The translations under genes and the position numbers were made by a program. Below are positions 32,193-40,928 of a stretch of 54,560 nucleotides of DNA, piece by piece. The stretch is from an uncultured beta proteobacterium. GTDB lineage: Bacteria > Pseudomonadota > Gammaproteobacteria > Burkholderiales > Rhodocyclaceae. How positions within the stretch are numbered: the stretch's first letter is position 1; every line of letters starts with the position of its first letter. The stretch is taken from contig CAJBYR010000108.1 in NCBI GenBank assembly GCA_903959855.1, positions 1 to 54,560 of the forward strand, given 5' to 3'. The notes below the pieces were generated by a model, which was given only the letters and a program-made list of their open reading frames with translations, did no database searches and was not told where the DNA came from.

Positions 32193-33422
32193 TCACTCCT
32201 CCTCGCGCTTCGGTGCTTCACCACCGAGCAGGTTGGCACCAATAAAGCCACCGCTGGTCGAGGGCGGCGCGATGATCACCGAGATCTTGTCGGACAGCTT
32301 GTCGGCCATGGTCTTCTGGATCAACAGCGGGTGCCGGGTGATGAGTTCGCCGTCGCGCGCGAGTTGCTCGCTGGCGACCTTGCCCAGCCGCTCCTGGCGA
32401 TAGCCCTCGGCATCGGCCAGCTTGCGCCGCGACTCGGCCTCGCCGGTGGCTTCGATCAGGCGCGACTGCGAACTGGCCTCGGCGGCCTTGATGCGCGTCA
32501 CCGCTGCCGCCTCCGCCTCCAGCTTGTGCTGTTCGATTTGCTTCTGCTTGAAGGGCAGCACATGCTTCATCGCCTCGGCTTGCGCCTTGGCGGCGATGAC
32601 CTGTTCCTGGCCGGCGGCTTCGGCCGCCTTTTCGCGACGGACCATTTCGGCCTGGGCTTCCAGTTCGGTCTGCTTTACCTGCTTGTCCTTGAGTTCCAGG
32701 GTGTAGCGCATCTTCTCGCTGGCCAGCTCTTCGGCGAGCAAGGTTTCCATCCCCCGCTTGTAGTCGGCGGGCAGGTCGATCTTGCCGATCATCACACCGT
32801 GCAGCGTGATGCCGTCCTTCGCCAGCATGGGCTTGAGTTCGCCTTCGATCGCCGCCTGAATCGCGGCGCGCTTGCTCGAATAGATTTCACGTACCCTATG
32901 GCCGGCCAGGATCTTGTAGAGCACGCTCTGTACCGCCGGCTCCACCACTTCGGCGCCGATGTCGGCGGGCAAGGAGCGCGCCATGCCGGCGATGCGACCG
33001 GGGTCGAGCACGTAGCGCACCGAGACATCGACACCGATCGAAAGCCCCTCGACGGTCTGGAAGGGCGCTGCACCGCTCGCGCTTTGCCCGGCGACAGGGC
33101 GATAGACCTGGTCGCGCAGCGAAAACCGGCGCAGTTCGTGCAGGCCGGGCAGGACCAGCACGGCGCCGTCGCTGACTTCGCTGACGGCGCCGCTGAAACG
33201 GTTGATGCGCAGCCCCAGCTCGCCGCGCTCGACATTCTGCAGGGGCGGGTGGCTGACCACGGCGTAGGTACCGATGCCGGCGATGGCCAGTGCGATCAGG
33301 CTGCGACGCGAATCCTGCGCGCCGCGACCGAGACCGGTCGTGAGCTTGCCACCGGCATTGCCAACGAATTTGCCGAACGAGTCACGAAGACTGCCGGCGA
33401 TTTCCCTGATACGTTGCGACAT
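32193..33422 (-). CDS. SPFH/Band 7 membrane scaffold protein
   Basis: 409 residues from the ATG at 33422 (GTGAAGGAAG upstream). One N-terminal TM (SLIALAIAGIGTYAVVSH), then the Band 7 domain from about residue 60 (VERGELGLRINRFSG, then VQSVLYKILAGHRVREIYSSKRAAIQ), followed by a long coiled coil rich in Glu/Ala/Gln (LELKDKQVKQTELEAQ... KVASEQLARDG). Family members form oligomeric rings in membrane microdomains and organise proteases or other partners. Transcribed with the SH3 protein. Divergent from the two-component genes. Confidence 0.85.
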   Translation of the reverse strand: MSQRIREIAGSLRDSFGKFVGNAGGKLTTGLGRGAQDSRRSLIALAIAGIGTYAVVSHPPLQNVERGELGLRINRFSGAVSEVSDGAVLVLPGLHELRRFSLRDQVYRPVAGQSASGAAPFQTVEGLSIGVDVSVRYVLDPGRIAGMARSLPADIGAEVVEPAVQSVLYKILAGHRVREIYSSKRAAIQAAIEGELKPMLAKDGITLHGVMIGKIDLPADYKRGMETLLAEELASEKMRYTLELKDKQVKQTELEAQAEMVRREKAAEAAGQEQVIAAKAQAEAMKHVLPFKQKQIEQHKLEAEAAAVTRIKAAEASSQSRLIEATGEAESRRKLADAEGYRQERLGKVASEQLARDGELITRHPLLIQKTMADKLSDKISVIIAPPSTSGGFIGANLLGGEAPKREEE

Positions 33423-33646
33423 GATTGCTTCCTTCACGAGAGTGATCTTCCGGATGTGCGGCGGAGGCGGGAAGATCGATGCGCGCTCCGTCATGGAAGC
33501 CATCGTGCCGTCGGGGCCATGGCGCATTCCATGCCGTCGCGGGGCGACTTCGGTATGCCGCGTGAACAAACACTCACGCCACGGCGCTGCCTTCGGCGGC
33601 AAAACCGGCGATACTTGCGGCGACACATCGCGCGGAGTTTCATGAA

Positions 33647-34357
33647 ATGGGCATCAAGGTCGCCGTCATCGAGGACGACATCCCCACCAGCAAGCAGATC
33701 CGGGAATGGATACGGGCCGCCCGGCCCGGCATCGAGATCGACGCCTGGTTCAACCGCGACGACGCCGAGGCCGCCATCGCCCGCGAGAACTACGCCGTGG
33801 TGGTGCTGGACATCGAGCTGGGGCGCGAGCGCCATGCCGGCGTTGCCATCATCAATGCCATCAACAAATCGGCGCGCGGCACACCGGTGTTGGTGGTGTC
33901 GGCCATGCCGGCCGCCATCTACCGCAGCATCATGAAGGCGCTCGACGCCTGGGACTACCTGCAGAAGACCACCTTCGAGGAAGCCGACTTCATCGACACC
34001 TTCCTCGAGATCCTGCGCGCCTCGCGCGACCGCGAAGGTGCGCGCCCCGCCGAGCCTGCCGGCGACGAACTCTCACTCGACCCGCTGCGCCAGAACACGC
34101 CGTTGTGGCGTGGCAAACGCGTGAACCTGCCGCTCACCGCACAGCGCATCCTCGCCACGCTCTACCAGCGGCGCGGCCAAGTCGTGTCTTACGACGAATT
34201 GTTCCAGGTGGTAAAGAGCGGCCGCAATCGCGACAACATCCGCAAGCACATCAGCACCATCCGCGAAGCCTTCCGCGAGCTCGACGAGGGCTTCGACTGC
34301 ATCGAAAACATCCCCATGCGCGGCTTCCGCTGGGCCGAGCCGGCGCAGTCGAAATGA
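33647..34357 (+). CDS. OmpR-like response regulator
   Basis: 236 residues. Receiver domain with acidic pocket ED at 9-11, phospho-acceptor Asp55 (VVVLDIELG), Ser/Ala at LVVSAMP and Lys in LQKTTF. C-terminal winged helix is atypical but clear: LPLTAQRILATLYQRRGQVVSYDELFQVVKSGRNRDNIRKHISTIREAF and IENIPMRGFRWA (the Trans_reg_C wing). Genes next to it suggest a link to the SPFH operon, which is divergent (224 bases between). The stop overlaps the kinase start by 4 bases (ATGA). Confidence 0.85.
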   Translation: MGIKVAVIEDDIPTSKQIREWIRAARPGIEIDAWFNRDDAEAAIARENYAVVVLDIELGRERHAGVAIINAINKSARGTPVLVVSAMPAAIYRSIMKALDAWDYLQKTTFEEADFIDTFLEILRASRDREGARPAEPAGDELSLDPLRQNTPLWRGKRVNLPLTAQRILATLYQRRGQVVSYDELFQVVKSGRNRDNIRKHISTIREAFRELDEGFDCIENIPMRGFRWAEPAQSK

Positions 34358-36447
34358 AGGTCTTCCAGGCAGGGCTGGCCTCCTTTCGCCTGCGCATCCT
34401 GTTCCGCACGTCCTTTCTGTTGCTGGCGCTAGCCGTGCTGACGCTTGCCGTCACCGTGCTGCAAGAGGAGAAGCAGCGCAGCTACGACAACTACCAGTCC
34501 GGCCTGAAGAAGACCAAGGAACAGATCGTCGCCCGCCTGCACCACCCGGCCGGCCAACTCGCACTGCTCAATCCGGGTTGGGACGCGCGCGCGGCGGCGG
34601 CCGGGCGGCCGGTGCTGCTGCCCTACGCCGCGATCGATTTCGACGACCAGGACAAGGTCAGGAATGCCGTCGACATGGCCGGCTGCCTGGTGCAGTACAA
34701 GCAGGGCGCCAGCCTCTGCGTTGCCATCGGCAACAGCCCCTGGGCCGGCGGCTTCCTCTATGCCGCCGGGAACTTTCTCAGCGGCCCGCTGGCAGCGCAT
34801 GCCATCGGCGACGAGCATCTCGACGGCGCGCACCGGCTGCGCGTCACCGTCAGCCTTCGCGGGCAGACGTATCGCTGGCTGGCGCCCTTCGAACAGCCGG
34901 CCGAGGACGCCCTGCGCGCCGATGGCCGGCGCGGGCGCTTTACCGGCTATGTCGAACGCGACCAGCGCAACTATCGCGGCGCCCGCCCGGTCCGGGAGTT
35001 TCGCGGCTGGGTGTGGCAAGGCGGCGACTGTGTCGGCAACGAAGCCGGCAGCGGTTCCGGCGGAGCAATCGACTGCAGCCACAAATCCTTCTTCTCGCTG
35101 CGCCTGCCGGTCGATGCGCTGCGCGATGCCTTGTTCCAGGGCGCTCGTCCGCCATGGCCCCCGCCCGATCTCGACCAGTTCAAGGTGCGCGTCGAAGTGC
35201 TGCCGCCCGGCGACGGCCTGGCCCTGTTCGACAGCGGCGCCCCGGGCGCGCTGCCACCGTTTGGCCTGGACGACCTGGCCGCCTTGCTCCAGCCCGGCGA
35301 AACGCTTTCCATCCGCAAGCGGGGCGCGGCAGCGGCCGACACATTGCGCCTGACCGGCCGCGACGAGGCGCCGGAACCCTCTTCATCGCTGCTGACGCGA
35401 CTGATCGGGCGCCTGCCGGTCGAAAGCCTCGATGCCCCGGTGGTCGTACTCGATGATCAAATCGCCACGCCGCGCGGAAGCTATCAGCTGCGACTGGTGG
35501 GCGACGCGCGCAGCGTCAACCGCAATCTCGCCGCGGTCGCCACCCGGCTGTCATGGTTCGTCGGCGCCATGCTGGCCGCCATCGGCGTGGCCTGGCTGGT
35601 GATCGAAATAGGCATCGTGCGCCGCATCACGCGGCTGACCCGGCGCACACGCGGCCTGTCGAGCACCGTGCGCGGCGAAGGCGGGCTGGAGCGCTTCGAG
35701 CTCGCCGACCTGCGCGGCGGCGACGAGCTCGGCATCCTCGCCGCCGGCCTCGACGACCTGTTGCGGCGGGTGAAGGAGGATGCCGAACGCGAACGCATCC
35801 GCGCCGAGCAGGAAAAGGACATGTGGCACGCCGTCGGCCACGAAATCATGTCACCGCTGCAGTCCCTGCTGGCGCTGCATCGCGACGCCAACGACCCCAG
35901 CCACCGCTACATCAGCCGCATGCAGCAGGCGGTACGCATCCTCTACGGCAACGCCAGCCCGAGCGAGGCTATCCAGTCCTCATCCTTGCAGGTACAAGCG
36001 CTCAACATCGCCGCCTTTGTCCGCGACGTCGCCGCCAACGCCGCCGGCGCAGGTATCGCCAACGTCATGTGCGACGACGGCGAAGCGGCCGTGTTCGCCC
36101 GCGCCGATGCCTATTCGCTGGAAGACGTGTTCGCCCACATCCTGAAGAACGCCGACCGCTACCGCACCCCGGGCAGCCCGATCGTGCTGAGCCTGGCCAG
36201 CACCGACAACAGCGTCACCATCAACATCCGCAATACCGGGCCGTGCATCCCCGAGGAACTGATCGGCAGCATTTTCGAATACGGTGTCTCCGACCAGCCC
36301 GAAGCCGGCGCCCACGGCAACCGCGGCCAGGGCCTGTTCGTCGCCAAAACCTATATGGCCAAGATGGGCGGCACCATCGCCGCGCAGAACCTCGCCGACG
36401 GTGTCTGCTTCCGGCTTGAATTGCAGCGCGTCTTGCCCCGGGATTGA
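34354..36447 (+). CDS. membrane sensor histidine kinase with large periplasmic domain
   Basis: 697 residues. First TM about 17-36; a periplasmic domain of about 370 residues with Cys pairs (AGCLVQYKQGASLCVAIGNSP, QGGDCVGNEAG); second TM about 405-425; HAMP-like linker; H-box VGHEIMSPLQSLLAL with His about 496; HATPase domain with HILKNADRY (N-box) and NRGQGLFVAKTYMAKMGG (G2 box). The H-box lacks the usual Asn and has Met in place of the common Arg/Lys. Signal unknown; the Cys-rich sensor domain could be disulfide-linked. Cognate of the upstream regulator. Confidence 0.85.
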   Translation: MKVFQAGLASFRLRILFRTSFLLLALAVLTLAVTVLQEEKQRSYDNYQSGLKKTKEQIVARLHHPAGQLALLNPGWDARAAAAGRPVLLPYAAIDFDDQDKVRNAVDMAGCLVQYKQGASLCVAIGNSPWAGGFLYAAGNFLSGPLAAHAIGDEHLDGAHRLRVTVSLRGQTYRWLAPFEQPAEDALRADGRRGRFTGYVERDQRNYRGARPVREFRGWVWQGGDCVGNEAGSGSGGAIDCSHKSFFSLRLPVDALRDALFQGARPPWPPPDLDQFKVRVEVLPPGDGLALFDSGAPGALPPFGLDDLAALLQPGETLSIRKRGAAAADTLRLTGRDEAPEPSSSLLTRLIGRLPVESLDAPVVVLDDQIATPRGSYQLRLVGDARSVNRNLAAVATRLSWFVGAMLAAIGVAWLVIEIGIVRRITRLTRRTRGLSSTVRGEGGLERFELADLRGGDELGILAAGLDDLLRRVKEDAERERIRAEQEKDMWHAVGHEIMSPLQSLLALHRDANDPSHRYISRMQQAVRILYGNASPSEAIQSSSLQVQALNIAAFVRDVAANAAGAGIANVMCDDGEAAVFARADAYSLEDVFAHILKNADRYRTPGSPIVLSLASTDNSVTINIRNTGPCIPEELIGSIFEYGVSDQPEAGAHGNRGQGLFVAKTYMAKMGGTIAAQNLADGVCFRLELQRVLPRD

Positions 36448-36460
36448 AGCAGGGGCGTCA

Positions 36461-36530
36461 CCGTAGCGCCAGCGCCGACTCTTGAGCATCCGACGTTCCT
36501 GCGTCGAAAGTCGGCGCTGGAACTACGGCG
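36461..36530. repeat. REP-like repeat copy 3, inverted pair
   Basis: CCGTAGCGCCAGCGCCGACT (36461-36480) and GAAAGTCGGCGCTGGAACTACGGCG (36506-36530) lie in opposite orientation and could form a long hairpin. This is the arrangement of a bacterial interspersed mosaic element of REP type, and it stands right after the histidine kinase stop. It may also act as a transcript end. Confidence 0.6.
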
Positions 36531-36660
36531 GTTCAGAGCCGTTCTTCAGGCGGCCTGACCATGATTTAGGGGAAGTCCTCGGCTTGCTTGCCGTTTACGG
36601 CCCCACAATGATCAGGCGGCAAACTGTTGTCGCCGCAGCCTTTATCGTGGAGGTCATGCC

Positions 36661-37923
36661 TTGGTCCGTAAATCCTCGCCCGCCGGGCCGCCCCTGTCGC
36701 TTGCCGATGCGCACGCGTTGGGCCGGCTCGGTTTTGATTCCGTAACCGGCGTCACGTCGCTGGTGGAGGCCGTGCATCGCACCATCGCCGGCTTGACGCC
36801 GCCGCTCGGTGCCTCGCCGCAGGGCGGTGCCGGCGGGATTTCCGGCTTTGTGTACTCCACGGTGCGCGGCGTCACGCGGCTGGCTGGCGGGGGCTGGAAG
36901 GCCATCGGCGCAATGCTTCCGGACGCCAGCGGAAAGCTCGATCCGCGTCGCGAGGCCTGGGTCGCGGCGATCAACGGTGTTTTTGGCGAGCACCTGGCAA
37001 AGACTGCCAATCCGCTGGCGGTTGCCATGCAATTTCGCCACGAGGGCAGGGCTCTGTCGCTCGAAACGGATGCGCTGCGGAAAACCATTGGCAATGGCCG
37101 AGGCAAGCTCGTGGTGTTGCTGCACGGCCTGTGCATGAACGACCTGCAGTGGCAGCGCCAGGGCCATGACCACGGCCGCATGCTTGCCGACCGGTTGGGC
37201 TTTGTCCCGCTCTACCTTTACTACAACAGCGGACGGCACGTCTCGGAGAATGGCCGCGAATTCGCCGCCCTACTGGCGCGCCTGGTCGATGCCTGGCCGG
37301 AGCCCGTCGAGGAACTGGTGCTGGTCGGCCACAGCATGGGCGGCCTGCTCGCGCGCAGCGCCTGCCACTATGCCGAACTCGAAAAGCTGGCCTGGCGAGA
37401 AAAGCTGAAACGCATCGTCTTCCTCGGCACGCCTCATCAGGGCGCGCCGCTGGAACGTGCTGGCAGCCATGTCGACCTGGTGCTGGAACTCAGCCCCTAC
37501 CTTGCCCCCTTTGCCCGCCTGGGGAAGTCGCGCAGTGCCGGCATCAAGGATCTGCGCCACGGCAACGTGCTCGACGAGGACTGGTCGCACCCGGGCAATA
37601 CCGCGACGCGCGACCATCGTCATCCGCTACCGCTGCCCGCCGGCGTGCGCTGCCATGCCCTTGCCGCGTCGTTACAGGAAGCGCCGGTGAAATCCGGTAA
37701 ACGCGCTCGTGGCGACGGGTTGGTGCCGGTGGCGAGTGCGCTGGGCGAACATGCGAATCCGGCATTTCACCTGACCTTCGCGGCGAAGGACAGCCATGTC
37801 GTCTATGGCTGCAGCCACTTCGATTTGCTGGCCCGCGACGAGGTCGCGGGCAAACTGCTGGCGTGGTGCGGAGAAGTGACGGGTCGCGCGCTGAAAGTCG
37901 GCGCCGGCGCTACGGCGACGTAA
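36661..37923 (+). CDS. alpha/beta-hydrolase, esterase/lipase-like
   Basis: 420 residues from TTG 36661 (the ORF has no ATG near its 5' end; GGAGG lies seven bases upstream). Alpha/beta hydrolase core: VVLLHGLCMNDLQW (oxyanion region), nucleophile elbow LVGHSMGGLLARSACHY, LGTPHQGAPLERAG, and GLVPVASALGEH with a C-terminal catalytic His in SHVVYGCSHFDLL. The N-terminal 130 residues are a helical region that I do not recognise. The last ten codons (KVGAGATAT) coincide with a REP-like copy (37893-37917). Gene ends only 3 bases from the convergent nadA. Confidence 0.75.
   Translation: MVRKSSPAGPPLSLADAHALGRLGFDSVTGVTSLVEAVHRTIAGLTPPLGASPQGGAGGISGFVYSTVRGVTRLAGGGWKAIGAMLPDASGKLDPRREAWVAAINGVFGEHLAKTANPLAVAMQFRHEGRALSLETDALRKTIGNGRGKLVVLLHGLCMNDLQWQRQGHDHGRMLADRLGFVPLYLYYNSGRHVSENGREFAALLARLVDAWPEPVEELVLVGHSMGGLLARSACHYAELEKLAWREKLKRIVFLGTPHQGAPLERAGSHVDLVLELSPYLAPFARLGKSRSAGIKDLRHGNVLDEDWSHPGNTATRDHRHPLPLPAGVRCHALAASLQEAPVKSGKRARGDGLVPVASALGEHANPAFHLTFAAKDSHVVYGCSHFDLLARDEVAGKLLAWCGEVTGRALKVGAGATAT
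37893..37917 (+). repeat. REP-like repeat copy 4 (3' end of hydrolase gene)
   Basis: GAAAGTCGGCGCCGGCGCTACGGCG, the clearest full-length copy and the one used as consensus. It encodes the last residues of the hydrolase in-frame and lies between convergent genes. Confidence 0.6.
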
Positions 37924-37926
37924 GGC

Positions 37927-39024
37927 TCAGGAAACCGCCAGCATCCGCTCCAGCGAAATCTTCGCCAGTTTCGCCTCGTGCTCGGGCACGCTGATCTGGT
38001 TCACCACCTTGCCCTCGACCAGGTTTTCCAGGGTCCAGGCCAGGTGCTGCGGGTCAATGCGCTGCATGGTCGAGCACATGCAGATGGTCGCGGCCATGAA
38101 TTGCACGATCTTGCCTTCGTGTTTGGTTTCCTGCGCCAGGCGCTCGACCAGATTGAGTTCGGTGCCAACCAGCCAGCGCGTATTGGGCGCGGCGTCCTTC
38201 ACGGTCTTGAGGATGTATTCGGTGCTGCCGATGTAGTCCGACTGCTTGCAGACTTCGAAGCTGCATTCCGGGTGCGAGATGACGATGCCATCCGGATACT
38301 GGTTCCTGAACTTGATGATGTCGCGCGGCTGGAACATCTGGTGCACCGAACAGAAGCCGTGCCAGAGAATGATCTTCGCCTTTTCGATCTGCTCGCGGGT
38401 GAGGCCGCCCTGTTCCAGATCGGGATTCCAGATCACCATTTCGTCCAACGGGATGCCCATCTTGTAGCCGGACCAGCGGCCGAGGTGCTGGTCGGGAAAG
38501 AACAGTACCTTCTCGCGCTGGGCGAAGGACCATTCGAGGATCTTCGGTGCGTTCGACGAGGTGCACACGATGCCGCCGTGCGCGCCGCAGAAGGCCTTGA
38601 GATCGGCGGCCGAGTTGATGTAGGTGACCGGGGTCACCTTCTGGTCCGGATCGAGTACAGCCGATAGCTCGCGCCAGGCGCGTTCGACCTTCGCCAGGCT
38701 GGCCATGTCGGCCATCGAACAGCCGGCGGCGAGGTCGGGCAGGATCGAAATCTGCTCGGGACGCGAGAGGATGTCGGCCACCTCGGCCATGAAATGCACG
38801 CCGCAGAAGACGATGTGCTTTGCTTCCGCCTGCGAGGCCAGGCGCGAGAGCTTGAGCGAATCGCCGGTGATGTCGGCGTGGGCGTATACGTCGGCACGCT
38901 GGTAGTGGTGGCAGAGCAGCACGACGTCCTTGCCCAGTTTGGCTTTTGCGGCGCGGATGCGCTCGGCGGCGTCGGTGTCGGCAAGGCTGTTAAAGCGGTC
39001 GAAGGAGATGGTGGCGGTTTGCAT
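37927..39024 (-). CDS. nadA: quinolinate synthase
   Basis: 365 residues from the ATG at 39024. Converts iminoaspartate and dihydroxyacetone phosphate to quinolinate in NAD biosynthesis. The three [4Fe-4S] Cys ligands are visible in FCGVHFMAEVADIL, SHPECSFEV and ICMCSTMQR. Further blocks: LLCHHYQRADVYAHADITGDSL at the N-terminus, and GIVCTSSNAPKILEW. Length and motifs match bacterial NadA. A longer start at 39075 is out of keeping with the family. The next upstream gene on this strand is the rhodanese, 10 bases away. Confidence 0.95.
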   Translation of the reverse strand: MQTATISFDRFNSLADTDAAERIRAAKAKLGKDVVLLCHHYQRADVYAHADITGDSLKLSRLASQAEAKHIVFCGVHFMAEVADILSRPEQISILPDLAAGCSMADMASLAKVERAWRELSAVLDPDQKVTPVTYINSAADLKAFCGAHGGIVCTSSNAPKILEWSFAQREKVLFFPDQHLGRWSGYKMGIPLDEMVIWNPDLEQGGLTREQIEKAKIILWHGFCSVHQMFQPRDIIKFRNQYPDGIVISHPECSFEVCKQSDYIGSTEYILKTVKDAAPNTRWLVGTELNLVERLAQETKHEGKIVQFMAATICMCSTMQRIDPQHLAWTLENLVEGKVVNQISVPEHEAKLAKISLERMLAVS

Positions 39025-39034
39025 GGCGATGACC

Positions 39035-39487
39035 TCAGGACTGGTTCCAGGGCAAGCCGGCATGGCGCCAGCCACCGCTGCGGTTGCGCTGGCCGTTGGC
39101 GTCCTTGTTGCCCTCGAAGCCTTCCAGAATATTGTAGCAATCGGGATAGCCGGCCTCGGTGGCCGCCTTCGCGGCGAGCGCCGAGCGCAGGCCGGAGCGG
39201 CAGAAGAAGAGCAACAACGATTCGCTGACCACGCTGTGCTTCAGGGTCTGCAAAAAGTAGGGGTTCAGCTTTTTCGCCGGCCAGTCCTGCCATTCGATCT
39301 CGATCGCGCCGGGCACGCGGCCGACCCAGTCCAGCTCAGCCTTGGTGCGCACGTCGATCAGGCGCGCGTTGGACGTCAGCTGCTGCAGCTCGAAGGCCTC
39401 GCGCGGTGTCAGCGCGCCTTCGAAGGCCAGCTTCAGTTCGCGCCCTCGCGCTTGGGCAAGGGAAAGGATTTCGTTCAGGCGTCCCAT
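39035..39487 (-). CDS. rhodanese-domain protein
   Basis: 150 residues. Single rhodanese domain: LIDVRTKAELDWVGRVPGAIEIEW (first half signature), FFCRSGLRSALAAKAATEAGY with the catalytic Cys in C-R-S-G-L-R, and NILEGFEGNKD. Likely sulfurtransferase in sulfur handling; partner unknown. Start at the ATG 39487. Shares the minus strand with nadA, which depends on an iron-sulfur cluster, so a supportive role is possible but not shown. Confidence 0.85.
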   Translation of the reverse strand: MGRLNEILSLAQARGRELKLAFEGALTPREAFELQQLTSNARLIDVRTKAELDWVGRVPGAIEIEWQDWPAKKLNPYFLQTLKHSVVSESLLLFFCRSGLRSALAAKAATEAGYPDCYNILEGFEGNKDANGQRNRSGGWRHAGLPWNQS

Positions 39488-39544
39488 GGCGGATGCTGCG
39501 CGAGGCAGGGAATAGAATCGGGGGATCGAGTATACCCGCCCACA

Positions 39545-40738
39545 ATGACCCGCGATCCCCACAATCACGAGATGGCAAACCTGCGCCACGTCGAGGTCGA
39601 CACCGGACCGGGGTCGCGCTTTGCCGAAGGCCAGCGCATCACCTGGATCAGCGTCGGCGTCAATATCGTGCTGACCACGATGCAGATCGTCGTCGGCCTC
39701 ATCGCGCATTCGCAGAGCCTGATCGCCGACGCCATGCACACGCTGTCGGACATCGTCGCCGATGCCTTCGTGCTGGTCGCCAACCGCAAGGGCGCGGAAG
39801 CGGCCGACGCCGATCACCCCTATGGCCACGGCCGCTACGAAACCGCCGCCTCGCTGGTGCTGGGCCTGCTGCTGGCCGGCACCGGCGCCGGCATCCTGAT
39901 TGCGGCGGCGAGCCGCTTGCAGGATCTTGGCAGCGCGCCGCCGGTGGGCGTCGCCGCGATGTGGGCGGCACTCATTACGCTGGCTGCCAAGGAAGGCCTG
40001 TTCCGCTACATGCTGGTCACCGCAGAACGGCTGCGCTCGCCGATGCTGGTGGCCAATGCGTGGCATGCGCGCGCCGATGCACTTTCCTCATTGGTGGTGG
40101 CGGCCGGCATCGGCGGCGCACTGCTGGGCTTCAATTTTGCCGACGCCGTGGCCGCCATCATTGTCGGCGCCATGATCATCAAGGCAGGGCTGAAGTTCAC
40201 CTGGGATGCGATCCGCGAACTGATCGACACCGGCCTTTCCGTCGAGGAAGTGGCAGCCATCCGCCACACCATCGCCGCGACGCCCGGCGTGCTCAGCATG
40301 CACGAACTGCGCACGCGGCGCATGGCGCATCAGGTACTGGTCGACGCCCACGTCCAGGTCGATCCGCGGATCAGCGTCTCCGAAGGCCACCGGGTCGCCG
40401 AGTCGGCACGGCGCCGGGTGCTGGGCAGCCACCCGGAAGTGCTCGATGTCCTGGTCCATGTCGATGCCGAGAACGACCTGTTGGGCAACGCCGCCGTCGA
40501 TCTGCCCGACCGTGAAATGCTGCTTGGCCGCCTGTGCGAACTCCTGGGCGCCAACCCGCCGGAGTTCAGTCGCACCACCTTGCATTACCTCGGCAACCGC
40601 GTCGAGGCCGAGATCCTCCTGCCTGCGGGATACGCTGACGAAGCGGCGCTGGCCCGGATGCAGCAGCGCCTGCAAGCCGGCCTTGCCGACGACCCCTGGT
40701 TCAGCCGTGTGCGCCTTCACCAAGAGGTTGCACCATAA
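39545..40738 (+). CDS. cation diffusion facilitator (Zn/Fe/Mn exporter)
   Basis: 397 residues from the ATG at 39545. CDF family with six TM helices: SLIADAMHTLSDIVADAFVLVANRKGAEAADADHPYGHGRYET (site A Asp/His ligands) and AWHARADALSSLVVAAG (second pair). C-terminal cytosolic domain (HELRTRRMAHQVLVDAHVQVDPRI) is the dimeric ferredoxin-like sensor. It has an extra 90 residues at the C-terminus relative to common FieF. Probably exports Zn2+ or related divalent ions. The end of this gene overlaps an NtrC site for glnA. Confidence 0.88.
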   Translation: MTRDPHNHEMANLRHVEVDTGPGSRFAEGQRITWISVGVNIVLTTMQIVVGLIAHSQSLIADAMHTLSDIVADAFVLVANRKGAEAADADHPYGHGRYETAASLVLGLLLAGTGAGILIAAASRLQDLGSAPPVGVAAMWAALITLAAKEGLFRYMLVTAERLRSPMLVANAWHARADALSSLVVAAGIGGALLGFNFADAVAAIIVGAMIIKAGLKFTWDAIRELIDTGLSVEEVAAIRHTIAATPGVLSMHELRTRRMAHQVLVDAHVQVDPRISVSEGHRVAESARRRVLGSHPEVLDVLVHVDAENDLLGNAAVDLPDREMLLGRLCELLGANPPEFSRTTLHYLGNRVEAEILLPAGYADEAALARMQQRLQAGLADDPWFSRVRLHQEVAP

Positions 40739-40745
40739 TGGTGCA
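40729..40745. promoter_or_regulatory. NtrC-binding site 1 (glnA upstream activator)
   Basis: TGCACCATAATGGTGCA, a perfect 17-base palindrome fitting GCACC-N5-GGTGC. It overlaps the stop codon of the CDF gene (40736-40738). Confidence 0.85.
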
Positions 40746-40760
40746 CTTCTTCGCTTTTGC

Positions 40761-40775
40761 GCTCCAACATGGTGC
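40761..40775. promoter_or_regulatory. NtrC-binding site 2 (glnA upstream activator)
   Basis: GCTCC-AACAT-GGTGC, one mismatch from the NtrC consensus. Its centre is 31 bases (about three helical turns) from site 1, so both can bind cooperatively. Confidence 0.75.
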
Positions 40776-40838
40776 ATGAAATCTCTGCCTGAACGGCAAA
40801 AAGACTTGTGGCACAATCGCTTCCCCGTGCTGTACGAG

Positions 40839-40854
40839 TGGCACGCTACCTGCT
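40839..40854 (+). promoter_or_regulatory. sigma-54 promoter of glnA
   Basis: TGGCACGCTACCTGCT matches TGGCACG-N4-TTGCT with one change, and the GG/GC core is correctly spaced by ten bases. It lies about 64 bases downstream of NtrC site 2, and the glnA start follows 75 bases later. Confidence 0.85.
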
Positions 40855-40928
40855 AACCCGCACTCGCACCGTTATGATTCCGGTATCGATTTTCCAGCGT
40901 TAGCCATTCATTTTCAGGAGAGCAGCTC

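Noticed and set aside
33706-34353. Upstream portion of the 913-codon ORF ending at 36447
   Set aside because: It overlaps the response regulator in another frame; the kinase starts at the ATGA overlap at 34354.
40809-40824. Second TGGCAC as a sigma-54 promoter
   Set aside because: TGGCACAATCGCTTCC lacks GC at the required ten-base spacing; the copy at 40839 fits.
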